Source: Metellina segmentata (lineage: Eukaryota > Arthropoda > Arachnida > Araneae > Tetragnathidae). From it: a DNA stretch of 64,000 nt. The notes below the pieces were generated by a model. That model searched no databases, was not told where the DNA came from, and saw only the letters and a list, made by a program, of their open reading frames with translations. Shown piece after piece: positions 42,946 to 54,227 of the stretch (positions within the stretch are counted from its first letter, which is position 1; every line of letters starts with the position of its first letter). Where the stretch lies: NCBI GenBank assembly GCA_947359465.1, contig OX375876.1:61882998-61946997 (forward strand), written 5' to 3'. The translations under genes and the position numbers were made by a program.

Positions 42946-44783
42946 GAAGATTTTCACATCTGAGGCCAATGCTATCACAATCCACATTCCCTTTTGTGTT
43001 GCCAGATATAGTATTTTAATTTGTAATGCCAAGTAACAAAATTTACAACAAAAAAAAAACACTATGCCAACACAATTATAAGTAAATATATGTAAAGAAA
43101 GCACAAATTGTCTTTTTCCTGATTAAAAAAATATTTTCCACTTAAATTTTTAGTACGCATAGATGCATTAATAACTTTTTATTTTAAAATCAATATTGTA
43201 AATTTTTTTCCTAACAAATTTGTAGAACCACTGTCCATGTTATACAAATGATGTATTCGCTACACAACAGTGATACGTCTGTTACATATCAATGGTACGT
43301 TTGTTACGAATTTTTATAAAAAAATACATATTTAAAAAATTATTTTTATCATACATTATTATGCCTGTTGTTACTTTAATAATGTTGAAGGTTTATACTT
43401 GTTACCAATGTTGTCAGAAAACTTTTTCCACAAAATTTGTAACGGACGTATCAAATGGAGGATATAGAAAGTTTCCTCCTTCCCAAAATTTAGTATTAAT
43501 AATACTTTCATTTTTATCACTTACTATCATATTATTACTGAAGATTTAAATATTCAGATATTATATGTTCTTTAATCAGAAATATAGTAATAAATATGAT
43601 ATGCCTAAACCAAGTGCTATAGTAAATATTTTTTATCCAACTTTAAATAACTTCTGCATTCATACAGAAATATAAAATTACTATTACTTGATTGATGAAA
43701 TAGCCAGAACAATTACCTTTTTTTTTATTGCATAACACTTATTATTTTACATTATTTAATTTTTTGGTCTTCTGGATTACATAAGCGTGGAATTGCCCTC
43801 CAATAGAACTCTAAACAATGATCAATGAACATTCAATACGACAATCCGTATCACATATCATTAATTGCACAGTCGGAACGTCATAGAGGTGGATATGTGT
43901 TGTGAAGGGTAGAGGTAAATTGATGGCGTTTTATGGAGAGCGGTACCAACTTCGGTCTCTGGCATTTGAGGCGGCGTTGATTCCGGCTTGATGTTCTAAA
44001 GATGATGTTACTGGTCTCGGGAGATACTGCTTTAACTTTTTGGCTCATCAATGATCATGTGAATCACAGGTCATTTACCTCCGTCGTCAAAACGATCTCT
44101 TTACGTAGCCCCCGAGAAATTCTGTCGACCCCTCCAAGTTTCTTACAGTAACAGTGACATAAGTCCTTCTATTTTCTATTACATAATGTAACTTTATGGT
44201 GACAGTCTGAACTTAACTGTGTTTTGTAGTTGTGCATGTCGTAGTGTAGCGTTTTGAGACGTAATATGTTAAAGATGTAAAATTTTATGTTTAAATATTT
44301 CTATTTTATATTTAAAATCTTATATTTCTATTCGATCACATGACGTCAGGGTGAGAATATAATCTGTGCTACATTTTGTTGTTGCTCATTGCGTAGCATT
44401 TTGAAGTAAAATATGTCGATTTAAAAAGTTCCATATGTTAGATTCTCACATAAAAATAATAATCAAGGCTATTTTGAGACCAGCAACTTCAGTTTAATAT
44501 TAATTGATTGACCATTTTAGTGAAAAAAGTTTGATTAAATATTCTTTCCCACTTGAGTTTAATATCTTTTTAAAAATTATCAAGTACAATATGAGTATTA
44601 CTTTTGAGCAAGAAATAGTTTTACACTTTTACCATATTATTTCTTCAGAAAAAAATTATAAGTATTCCATTTATTTGAACGAAAAAACTTTTAATTGCTT
44701 CTAGAACAAAATAACATTTATTTTTCTTTAAAATTATCCATTGGTAGTATGTTTTTAGGATTCAGATTGATTTTAAAATAAGT
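42946..44783. other. AT-rich intergenic stretch
   Basis: Outside the GTAACGGACG motifs no feature is recognised. A weak tandem pair, GTAGCGTTTTGAGACGTAAT at 44254 and GTAGCATTTTGAAGTAAAAT at 44393, is present. Confidence 0.4.
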
Positions 44784-44868
44784 AGGTAATTAACGTCGCA
44801 CTGCAGCAGCACAACGGGCTATTGGCGACGATCCGGGATGAATCCCGAAAGGAGAGATCCAATTGATT
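44784..44868 (-). repeat. SINE tail, minus orientation
   Basis: The reverse complement reads AATCCCGGATCGTCGCCAAT, AGCCCGTTGTGCTGCTGCAG and GACGTTAATTA, the last third of the SINE. The tRNA-like head is missing. Confidence 0.65.
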
Positions 44869-46439
44869 TTAAGGATCAAACACTGAATATAAATCTGAGT
44901 TCTTTCGATTTTGTTAAGATCATTTTCAGAAACGCATGTATACATAAAAACACACCAGACGACAGATTTTTCTCAAAAAGTGACTCCTGATATGCGTGTT
45001 TAAAATTGAATTTCTAAAAGGTCAAATGGAAAAAATATATCCGCTTATATTTCCATAACCATTTCAATGTCATGTTCCATCCATGAGCAAGAACCAATAA
45101 AAGAATCTTACCACTAGAACATGAAAGAGGACGGAAGAAAAACAGTCCAGTCTCAGCGATGGATGGTCGATAAGCACGTTCATCTGTCAAAGTACAGCCC
45201 ACCACTTGCGTTTTGCTTAATGCAGCATATTTTTAAAATAATAAATGACAATGGCTCTTACAAGAACGGGGCAGATTTCAGCTTTTTACAGAGAGGAACG
45301 ACTTTTTCCTAACTCCACTTAGCTTAAAGTTATGTAATGGGACGTCCGCTTACGAGTTGAGGTTATGACTCCTGGAGTGGAATTAATTTCTATATTCATT
45401 TTCGTTGCGATTTTTGAAAATAGCAAATATGTATGTGCTTTTAGTTTGTTATTTCTGAGCCGATGTGTCTAAAAGCATGCTTTGGGGCTTTATTTGCTTC
45501 GCACAGTGCAGTAGATAAGCTTATTCAGAAAATGACCGAGTTGAGGTTAGATGGTAAGAGAGCTACTCGGATTGATCCATTTATCTTTCATACGAAGTGA
45601 ATGACCGTAGAGTCGATATTTGTTTGGATTAAGCTTGAAGTTGCGATTGAGAGATGTGCTTGATGTTAAATAATAATTTTAAGACCAGGATTGGGAGGGA
45701 ACTAAAAATTAAATTTAACACAAATAATTATTAACAAATCTCGTGACACACCATACAAGGGTTTCTAAACTTCCTGTGAAGGTTTTTTTCCATATCGAAT
45801 TACAAATGGCGCGGTGTTTCTGTAGTAGAACGTGTTTCCTGAAAGTATTCTGGAAATGGTGTCACGGTTACATTTTAAGGTAACTCCGTTATAGACGGAG
45901 CTGGAGCATTGGATAATACGAAGGAACATTCAGAGTGTTCATTTGCACTGAAAGTTTGTTTATGCTGAGAATCGCCCTTATGCAAACTTTAATCTTCTGA
46001 ATGGTTCACGAGCATATATTTCATCTGTAACCCACAGTCTTCTTTGTATGGCTTCAAATAGTTTTGAACTTCTTGACCAATACTTCCCTAGGATTCTTTC
46101 GACCAATAAAATCTTCTCTCTAGGATTCTTTCAACCAATAAATATAGTTATTTAGTCATTATGTATGTTGTGGTATAAAAGCAATACTACTTGGAAACCT
46201 CATGATGATCAGAGGGTTAAAATTATTTTGCACGTGATTAACAGATGGATCTAGGTACCCAAGGCCTGTTAATATATGAAAGGCCGCTTAGTATATTGCG
46301 TTTTACAAACACGAATATTCTTCAAAACCCGAAATTAGAAAAACCTCATTGAAACTATCAAAAACCATTTATCGTGTGATGCTCGGAGGTCTGAGGGGAT
46401 GTACGTAACTTAAAATTAAGGTAAGAAGTAAGAGTACTT
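44869..46439. other. Intergenic stretch with nothing recognised
   Basis: No family assigned on either strand. A short direct duplication, GGATTCTTTCGACCAATAAA and GGATTCTTTCAACCAATAAA, lies near 46092-46145. Confidence 0.4.
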
Positions 46440-46640
46440 CTGGATTATCTGGGATGGATCCGTCGATTGACCACCACGATCTCCCGACTTATCTTTAGTC
46501 GATTTCTTGCTTTGAGATATCTCACAGGTATCGTTCACATGCTTGTCGTCTTTCCTTCTTGAACCTTAGTATGCCCTCAAACGCATCTGGGCGGCGCTTG
46601 CGGACTCTACAATTCCTTAGAGTTTTTGCAGGAAGTTTCG
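46440..46640 (+). pseudogene. mariner-like transposase C-terminal relic
   Basis: The plus-strand frame reads WDGSVD, a TGA, PPRSPDLSLVDFLL and a stop. The PRSPDL--DFFLW block of mariner-type transposases carries the last catalytic aspartate. Downstream, RIWAALADSTIP could correspond to the usual C-terminal helix. The fragment is short and has several stops. Confidence 0.45.
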
Positions 46641-47351
46641 AAATACATAACCCTCTACACCACATTGTGAAAGATACCATGGCATTCAACATCGATTTGT
46701 TCTGTTATGCAAAATTATAATTCAGATCACTCTCAGGGAAAGGAACTTTTCTCGAATGTCTACTTAAATCTACATGCTTGGTAAAGACATATGATAGAAA
46801 AAAAGTGCATTCAAAGAGGACATTCTAATGAGGATGGAGGACATAGTATTTCAACTAAAAAAATATCTCCTTTTTTCTGTGTATGATATGGTAACCTTAA
46901 TCAATAGTGATGCATTTCAGTCTACTCACTGGGCAGATCGGATTTTAGGAGACTATAGATTTGTTTTTAATACTATACCATATAACAAGAAATGTAACAA
47001 TATCTCATGAAGCATTGATTCATAGTTTTATGTTCAATAGGTCTAATCAAATAAAGCTCTCAGGGTCCCGAGTACTTCTAGTTCACTAATGTACCCGATG
47101 TACTTCATTGAACTCCCCCCCCCCCGGGTGTTACTCTATAAGGTAAAAATGGGAGTCGTGATCCAAGCAATCTTTTCCTGTTTTCATCTCGTACTTTTCT
47201 ATTCCCCAACCCTTTAAAAAAAAAATTTTAGAACGTTTTTTACTTGACGTTGTCTTGCATTTGTCTCCGTTCGGCGGCTAAATACACCTTGCACCGAAAA
47301 ACAACCAACTAAATAATCAAATGAAATTCTTGAGGAATCTGTATTAGCTTA

Positions 47352-47443
47352 CAACACACACACACACGCACACACACACACACACACACGCGCACACACG
47401 CACACACACGCACACACGCACGCACACACGCACGCACACACAC
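47352..47443. repeat. (CA)n microsatellite
   Basis: A run of CA dinucleotides with scattered CG variants over about 92 bp. Confidence 0.95.
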
Positions 47444-47695
47444 ATTTACCCTAAAGAGCTAAATGTATACCTCAGAGGAATATTAAAATGTACACATGTG
47501 TGTAGATTTTACGAATAATTAGAAGTATGGAGTTAACTACATTGTTTATATAACAGCTACACGTCTGACACATTTTATAAGTATGTTAGATTTTAGTTTT
47601 TCGTAATTTACATAGATTGATTCCAATTTTTGATTATTATTAAAGAAATGCTTTGATTGCTGATGATAAAGCATTTATTTTCACACAGCTTCACA

Positions 47696-48000
47696 GTATT
47701 ATTCGGTCGCGGTAGCCCTGTTGGAAGGGTAACAGATTCGTAACCGGAGGATTGCAAGTTCGAATCCAACCAAAGACTTCCGATGGGAACTAGTGCACGT
47801 GAAATCTGTAGCGACCTCAAATATCCATACGTTGATGCGGTGTGGAAGTTTGGAAAATGCTACCTCAGATGTAACCTCGTCATCAGACTGGATCAAAATT
47901 ATATGGTATTGTCTTCGGATCTTTCCCTACTGGTCAAATCCCGGACTGTAGCCAATAGCCCGTTGTGTTGCTCCAGAGTGACGAGATGTTAATTAAATAT
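47696..48000 (+). repeat. tRNA-derived SINE, near full length
   Basis: The head has an A-box-like GTAGCCCTGTTGG (47711) and a B-box AGTTCGAATCCAACC (47758), spaced as in tRNA genes. The body follows with GGTGTGGAAGTTTGG, and the tail ends with CCCGTTGTGTTGCTCCAG and GTTAATTAAATA. RNA polymerase III would start at the head. There is no poly-A tail. Confidence 0.85.
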
Positions 48001-48350
48001 CTGCCTACCTCATAGTGTTATCATTATTTTGAATATAATAGCAGTGTTTGCATGCTGATTGGAGGAGTCCTCCAAATTGTTCATACACGTTTTAAATGTG
48101 GAAGCGATTTTTTCATAGGTGATCCTTTTCAGATAAATATATTTCGTTTCCTCACAGACTAACACGTGCCTCGTCGATTAATTTTTCCAGTGGGTTAGGG
48201 AGTTGACTTCGAGATCGAAAAGTTTCTAGTTGTAATCTGGGGGAAAGATGAATGTTTGTCCGTCTGGTATGAAAGTAAGGCCTCTCTGCAAAAACGGTTG
48301 TGTCTAATAATGTGAAGTGCAAGTTGAATCAAGGTAGTACATTAGGGCCC

Positions 48351-48816
48351 AGGTGCAGAATTATATTTAGTGTTCTGTAACAGAAATCCAAGCCATAGAA
48401 TTGTTCTGCAGGCATTTTGTCCGAATTTTGAAAACTGAAGTAAAATAAAAAACAGACGTAAAACACAATTATCGGCTAAATATGTATTACATAATAACAT
48501 ACATCAAAATTATATCACTTACTTTATTTAAAACCAAGGCATACTTTCAGAGTTTGCAATTCTGTCGACATCTTTTGAAGTTAAATATTTTGTCATTGAT
48601 ATAGAAGATGTGTTATTTATAAAGTGTTTGTGGCAATTATTTTTGGGGAGTGGGTGGGTATAGGGAAGTTGTTCCGTAGCTACAGAAGAAAAAAGGCGGG
48701 ACAAGGGAACGCTTTGCGTTTTCACAACATCGTAAGTTATAATTTAAAAAAATCGGCCAAAATTTTGATAAAAGTAAGGAAAAATTGTTCTGCAAAGACT
48801 TTGTTCTGCGACGTTC
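48351..48816 (-). repeat. Inverted dispersed repeat, copy B
   Basis: The reverse complement aligns with 29725-30193 over its whole length, with scattered substitutions and short indels. A minus-strand frame (48725-48528) ends KYLTSKDVDRIANSESMPWF, against the similar ending in copy A. The stop overlaps AATAAA as in copy A. Confidence 0.75.
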
Positions 48817-49618
48817 GTTCCAGTTTTAAGCACTTTCTATTCCAGGGCATCAGGGTAATGTAATGGGGTTCACAAATCCGCATTTGCTGTGCCATAATAG
48901 GTAATGTGCAATTGGGACAGCCCTTAGAAAAAAAAAATCTTGGACTTGGCTTATGAAATTTATCAGATAAATTGTAGAAACGAAAAAGTACCCAGAGTAT
49001 TAAATATACACCTCCCATTTCTTCCAATTTAAAAAAGAATTACTTCATAATAAACTTCCGTGCTTACCTCTTGATAGAAAAGGTGATCTCGACAGCTGAA
49101 CAAGAGGAAGAATAACTCAATGGGGGTGACTTAAGGAAAGAATAACATCTTTCTTTTGACTTCGCCAGCCGTAGACACGACTACGAGCTCAGGCATATAT
49201 AGAGAAGGAAAACGCCTTTCATTTCTCATGTATTCATTTTTACTTCCGAAAGAGGATTAGGTTCCCGGGAACTTTTCGCAAGGCAAAGATAAATTCGCGA
49301 GCTCTTGCTGGGCAATAACTTTTGCAAGATTAAGGTGCTCCGGAAAGAAGATTTAATGTCTTGATGCTTATGAAGGAAAGTTGGAAGTCTTTTCTCCCAG
49401 ACTGGAGAGAGGCCCGTAAAACAATATTTTCTTTAAAATCTCCTTCAAGCCGATTTCAGCTTAGAGGGTGACTCGGTTTTGGTCGTGATCGGAAACTTTT
49501 AACTGGAATTTCCATTTTTATTCTCATGAATCCATAAGAGACGCGATGGGCTTTCTGAATTTTAATGAGATTTGATATTGGATCGGAGAAATTCCCTACT
49601 CGTGTTTTTAATATAATA

Positions 49619-49925
49619 GGGGGTCGTGGATGCCCGGTTGGAAAAGTAATGGATTAGCAACCGAGGGGGTTCCGAGTTCGAATCCAACCAAAAACCGTCG
49701 TACACAAGGGGTTAGAGCACTTTGAATCTGTCGTGGCCTCAAATGTACTCTCGTTGGCATGGTGTGGAAGTTGAGAATCGGGTGTCTGCTGTGGTGTAAC
49801 CTCGTCATCTGACCGTGTTCAAAATTACGCAGTGATGTGCTCGGATTTTTTTTCTTAGGGGGTTGATCCCAGACAGTCGCCAACAGCACGTGTTGCTCTG
49901 GTGTGACGTTAATTGAAATACATAC
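49619..49925 (+). repeat. tRNA-derived SINE, complete
   Basis: This is the fullest copy, 307 bp. The A-box region GTGGATGCCCGGTTGG lies at 49625 and the B box GAGTTCGAATCCAACC at 49673. The body contains GGTGTGGAAGTTGAG, and the end has CGTGTTGCTCTGGTGTGACG, then TTAATTGAAATAC. It fits an RNA polymerase III SINE that lacks a poly-A tail. Confidence 0.85.
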
Positions 49926-49949
49926 CTGTATATTAGAACGATTGTCACA

Positions 49950-50070
49950 AATGTAGTCGAAGGACATGGGACATTTGAGGCAATGTGCACTAGTCCCCAG
50001 TCACGAGACGATCTTTGGTCGGATCGAGTTTCGAACTCGCAACTCTCAGGTTGCTGATCCGTTTGAAGAG
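49950..50070 (-). repeat. SINE head fragment, minus orientation
   Basis: The reverse complement has AACCTGAGAGTTGCGAGTTC, then GAAACTCGATCCGACC (B-box-like) and the body start ACTAGTGCACATTGCCTCAA. It lies tail-to-tail with the complete copy ending at 49925. Confidence 0.65.
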
Positions 50071-50229
50071 AAGATCCAGCCAAACTGTACAATCCACAAG
50101 ATTTTACACAATGCAATTACACAATTGCTAAAAAGAGCACTAAATTTAGAGAATTATGGTAGTTCCATTGTTAAATGTGCATATGTATGTAGGGGTTTTT
50201 GCCCCCAGACGCGTTTCAACGAATGGCAG

Positions 50230-50290
50230 CACTGGAGACCGCAAGGTGGCTTCACATTTTGACTTAGGGAGTTCTTCAAGCCTTTTTTGC
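50230..50290 (+). repeat. Gypsy LTR-derived fragment
   Basis: GCACTGGAGACCGCAAGGTG and CACATTTTGACTTAGGGAGT resemble 50612-50665, inside the LTR. The fragment just upstream of the left LTR may be part of an earlier LTR insertion or a partial duplication. Confidence 0.6.
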
Positions 50291-50295
50291 CATAT

Positions 50296-50922
50296 TGTAA
50301 TTTTTGGCATATTGAAAATTATGTGTATTTTGTGTATATTATCCCACTTCTGACACCAAAAATTGGTCTTGTACTGCATTTGTAACTGCATTTTTACTTT
50401 AAAACTGTAATTTTTCTAAGTACTCATATACTTCTCTCGTTTAAGGGAAACCATCCAGAATGTGATGTCAAGATGGACCCTTAAGCCAGCCGAATTTGTA
50501 AGCGATGTCCAGTGCTGTTTTCAGTTGGTACCTTTTCTTAAAGTTTCTTTCTTTTAGCACATCGGTTTCCTGGCTGTGGTCAGCGACAGTGTCAGGACGG
50601 CCGATCTGTAGGGAGTACTGGAGACCGCAAGATGACGTCACATTTTGACTAAGGGAGTTCTTTCCTCCTTTTTTGTCACCCCCTCTTCTCCAACATTCAA
50701 AAGAGGACATGTCGCGATGGCGCTCTTCGGAGCTTTTGTTTTAGTTTCATTTTAACATCATCCCTTGTCCCTAGATATTTACCTAAAATCTCTCTTTTGT
50801 TAAAAATCCCCTAGACTCCTTGCCTACTGTAATTTCTCAACTTCAAATAAATCATTAATGATTATTACTGCTTCGTCACTGTTTCACCACTTGTGGGATT
50901 GAGTTTGATGACCTTTCCCACA
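50296..50922 (+). repeat. Gypsy 5' LTR
   Basis: A 627-bp repeat, TGTAATTTTTGGCAT to CCTTTCCCACA, with TGT...ACA ends. It aligns with 55237-55868 with a few substitutions and short indels, such as a 6-base difference near 50571. AATAAA lies near 50847. Confidence 0.85.
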
Positions 50923-51106
50923 AAATTGGGCGCTCCAGCCCGGAATGTGATCCCACGGATTTGATTCTGCAATCCTGTGACCGAAAATGATAGAAGAGAC
51001 ACCATCGTAGATCTACTACATCGTAATGACCCGAAGACGAAGAAACCCAAACCAGAAGTTTACCGAGAAATGATAGAAGAGATACACCAACGTATATCTA
51101 CTACGC

Positions 51107-51818
51107 CAGTGCTCCCCAACCTTTTTATCACCGCGGACCGGATCAACGTTTGATAATTTTAACGCGGCCCGCTGGAGGGGGGGGAAAGACGTTTATTGTT
51201 TATATTTTAGATTTTTTGATTAAATAATTTTAATTTAATTGGATTTAAACATGCCTTAAAAATAAAATACAGTTACACCAAAAAATGAATATAATGTGAT
51301 TTAACATTTTAACTCACTAGAACGCTAAATCAATAAAGTAGTTTCCCAACCACAAAAAAACCCACGAAGCGCTCGAACTCTTTTAAAAGCAAAGACAGGT
51401 GATCGTGCACCAACTAGGAGAATGAATGTTTAGGCTGTCTCGCCTAAAATCCCCGCTAATGTCTGAAACATGTCCAAAATGCCTCTGTTCACGCGCCGTC
51501 CCCACAACTTCAGTTTGGCTTTAAATGCAGCTACTTTGTCTGCCAACTTGAAAACAGTTGTCACGTTTGTCAAAATTAGAAAATAGAGACATACAGAATT
51601 CAGAAATCATAATTGAAGCTCTAGTAGCAGAACAAATTTCAAGTTCTGATTTACCGCCTCCTAATTTGAGTGGACATTTCATAGATAAGAACCGCACAAA
51701 CCCGAGAGAAATACACCAAAATAAATAAATGGAAATAATTTAATATTTTTTGGGCGGCCCGGTACCATTTGATCCACGGACCGGTACCGGTCCGCGGCCC
51801 GGGGGTTGGGGACCACTG
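51107..51818. mobile_element. hAT miniature element with perfect 8-bp target duplication
   Basis: The element begins CAGTGCTCCCCAACC and ends GGTTGGGGACCACTG; the inverted ends continue as CGCGGACCGG. TACTACGC lies on both sides (51099-51106 and 51819-51826), the 8-bp duplication of hAT insertions. The termini are like hAT-Tip100 elements such as Zaphod. A minus-strand coding relic runs at about 51580-51420: KLADKVAAFKAKLKLWGRRV and NRGILDMFQTLAGI, a ZBED5/GTF2IRD2-like helical block. The element inserted between the 5' LTR and gag of the Gypsy element, so it is younger than that copy. Confidence 0.92.
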
Positions 51819-52510
51819 TACTACGCCTTAAAGACCCGAAGACAAAGAAACACAACCAAGAAGTGTCTTGACGTCAATCTCAGATAAGCTAAACTTTTAT
51901 TAATTGTTTTATTTATGCTTAAGTGTTTAATCGAAAAATGTGCTCATCCTACTAAATTATTTTATTTTTTTATTCACTTTGCATGTCAAAACTAAAAGCG
52001 TTCTTGTTCCCATGCAACTGCATTTCCTTAAAATGCTTTAAAAAATAAGCGTTGAAATATATGATTTCTTGTATTAAGATTAAATAGAAAAACTAATTTC
52101 AATTTTCTCTATTTGGCGAATGATTCGCAGTTACATTTGAAGGCGAAACGAAAGTGTTCTCATTTAGAATTTTATTCTTCGAATTATTTCTGAATTTCGT
52201 ATTTGCTTCGCCAAATACTAAAAACTAATCGTGTTCACGAATGAAAAGTCGAATCTTTTTGTTTTGTCTGGCGCTCTTGTAAAATACCGTCTGAATTCGA
52301 CTAGTGATTTATTTTTTATTCTTCGTGGTTTTTTTTTTCTGTTATGGTGGATGTTGAATGATAGCGCGAAGTATATTTTTGACGCGTCATACTTTTTATT
52401 GTATTATTTTGATTTTTACTGTGTTATATATATGCTCGTGTGAACTTGGAGAAGTGTGGTAGTCACTTTGCTTTCCCTCTTTATTTGAATTTAATAATTT
52501 TGTTTTAACT

Positions 52511-52930
52511 GACTCGAAAAATTGAGTTGTGGGTGGAAAGGTGATCGACTCGAAAATAAAGTCGTGGGTGAAAGTTGTTTCCCCGTTGTGAATCAAATGA
52601 TTCTGTTTTGTTGACTCGAAAATTGAGTCGTGGGTGAAAAGAGTTTCCCCGTTGATAATCAAATGATTCTGTTTTATTGACTCGAAAATTGAGTCGTGAG
52701 TGAAAAGAGTTTACCAGTTGATAATCAAATGATTCTGTTTTGTTGACTCGGAAATTGAGTCGTGGGTGAAAAGTGTTTCCCCGTTGAGAATTAAATTATT
52801 CGGTTTAAATTGACTGGAAAATAAAGAGTCGTGGGTGAGAAATGTTTCCCTGTTGAGAATTAAATTGTTCTGTTAAGTTGACTCGAAAATTGAGTCGTGG
52901 GTGAAAAGTGTTTCTACGGTATATGAACTG
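52511..52930 (+). repeat. 66-bp tandem array in the Gypsy leader
   Basis: The palindromic word GACTCGAAAATTGAGTC opens each unit. It starts at 52511, 52547, 52613, 52679, 52745, 52812 and 52880, so the period is 66-68 bp after a short first unit. The unit continues GTGGGTGAAAAGTGTTTCCC, CGTTGAGAATCAAATGATTC and TGTTTTGTT. A degenerate unit follows near 52950. Confidence 0.9.
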
Positions 52931-53127
52931 TATTTTTTTTCTCGACACCACAATTGGGTCGTTGGTAGACCGTGTGTGTCTCCTGGTATTTTTTTCCTAT
53001 GAGACTAGTTCTAACTAGTTCCATTGAGGATAGTAAAACATCCTAGTAACGGTTTTCTTTAAAGGTAGATTATTTACGCCTGTTTTTATTGTTATTTTAT
53101 TTTGTACTTTTTGACGACACAATCGTC

Positions 53128-54215
53128 ATGGCTTACTTGACGAAAGGTCGTATGGCAGATTTATTAAAGGTCGTTGATGAATTAGGCTTGACGCCTCCGG
53201 AAAGTAGCAAGATCGTCGACCTTAAAAACTCATTTTGAAGAAATTGTTTCTGGTATTCTGAGCCGAATCATTGAAGATCGTAAGGAAGCAGAAATAAGAG
53301 AGAATGAAACATATCGAAGGGCACAGGAAGAAAGGACAGCACAAGTGGAGTTACAACGCTTTCAACTTGAAGTAACTCGAGCTGGTCAACCTGCTACACC
53401 TCCTGTGCACATAGAGGAAACTCGGCCTAGAATACCCCTCGCTCAATTAATACCCAAGTTTGATAAGAGAAAAGACGAAAAGGGACTTTTTCTCATAAAC
53501 TTTGAGAGACCTGCGGAGATGGCGAAGGTGCCTAAGCGAGACTGGTTAGCCTATTAGCTGCACGTAATGGCGTCGGACATCTCAAACATGATTGCTAGAG
53601 AATCCGTTGAAAATGCCAACAACTTCGAATACGTCAAGAACATCATTTTTTTGAAGCACAAAGTGACCTCAGAAAAACTTGTTTTATCGTCACACCAAAA
53701 CTACAGATAAAACATGGAGGAACTATGCCCATGAACTAAACTGCTATTTCCGGAGCGGATAGCAGACTTGCATGTCGTCGACACTCTCGACGACCTGGTA
53801 GATTTACTGATAACTGAACAGCTCAAATTCCGAGATGCTAAAGAAATTAAGTAACATTTCTTCAAGAAATGGTTAAATTTCAAAAAGCCGGATGAACTAG
53901 CAGAAAAGTTTCATGAATACGAAAGTCTGAGAGAGAGCCTCTCGAGGAGGAATTTCCAAAGATGAAACTATAGGGGACACACCATAAGTTGTGGCAATCA
54001 TCAAAACAAGGACAATCATGTTGGTGAAGGGTCAAAAAACATCAAACCTGAGCCTGTGTGTAACAGAAGAGCGACTGGCCCAAACAAAAATCCTGGACAG
54101 AGGAGACCCCGATGATATGACTGTGGTTCCCCAGATCATCTTCGTCCTGCCTGTCCCAGAAAGAACCAACAAAGGATCCCAGGAATAGAGAATAAGATCC
54201 CTAAACCTGAGAAAG
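53128..54215 (+). pseudogene. Gypsy gag, degenerate
   Basis: The frame opens at ATG 53128 with AYLTKGRMADLLKVVDELGL and is shifted after 36 codons near 53230 (a run of A). It continues in another frame with DRKEAEIRENETYRRAQEER, LAQLIPKFDKRKDEKGLFLI, NFERPAEMAKVPKRDWLAY, a TAG at 53555, and the capsid segments MIARESVENANNFEYVKNII and LDDLVDLLITEQLKFRD. A knuckle YDCGSPDHLRPAC at about 54116-54154 lacks its first cysteine: the codon is TGA at 54113-54115, one base from TGC/TGT. The gag would form the particle shell; this copy cannot. Confidence 0.85.
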
Positions 54216-54227
54216 CTTGATAGTCAC

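Noticed and set aside
47341..47460. CRISPR-like regular repeats
   Set aside because: The region is a CA microsatellite. No direct repeats with unique spacers exist in the window, and the genome is eukaryotic.
47711..47772. A genuine tRNA gene at the SINE heads
   Set aside because: A and B boxes are present but acceptor-stem pairing and a 3' end are missing, and the sequence continues into the SINE body.
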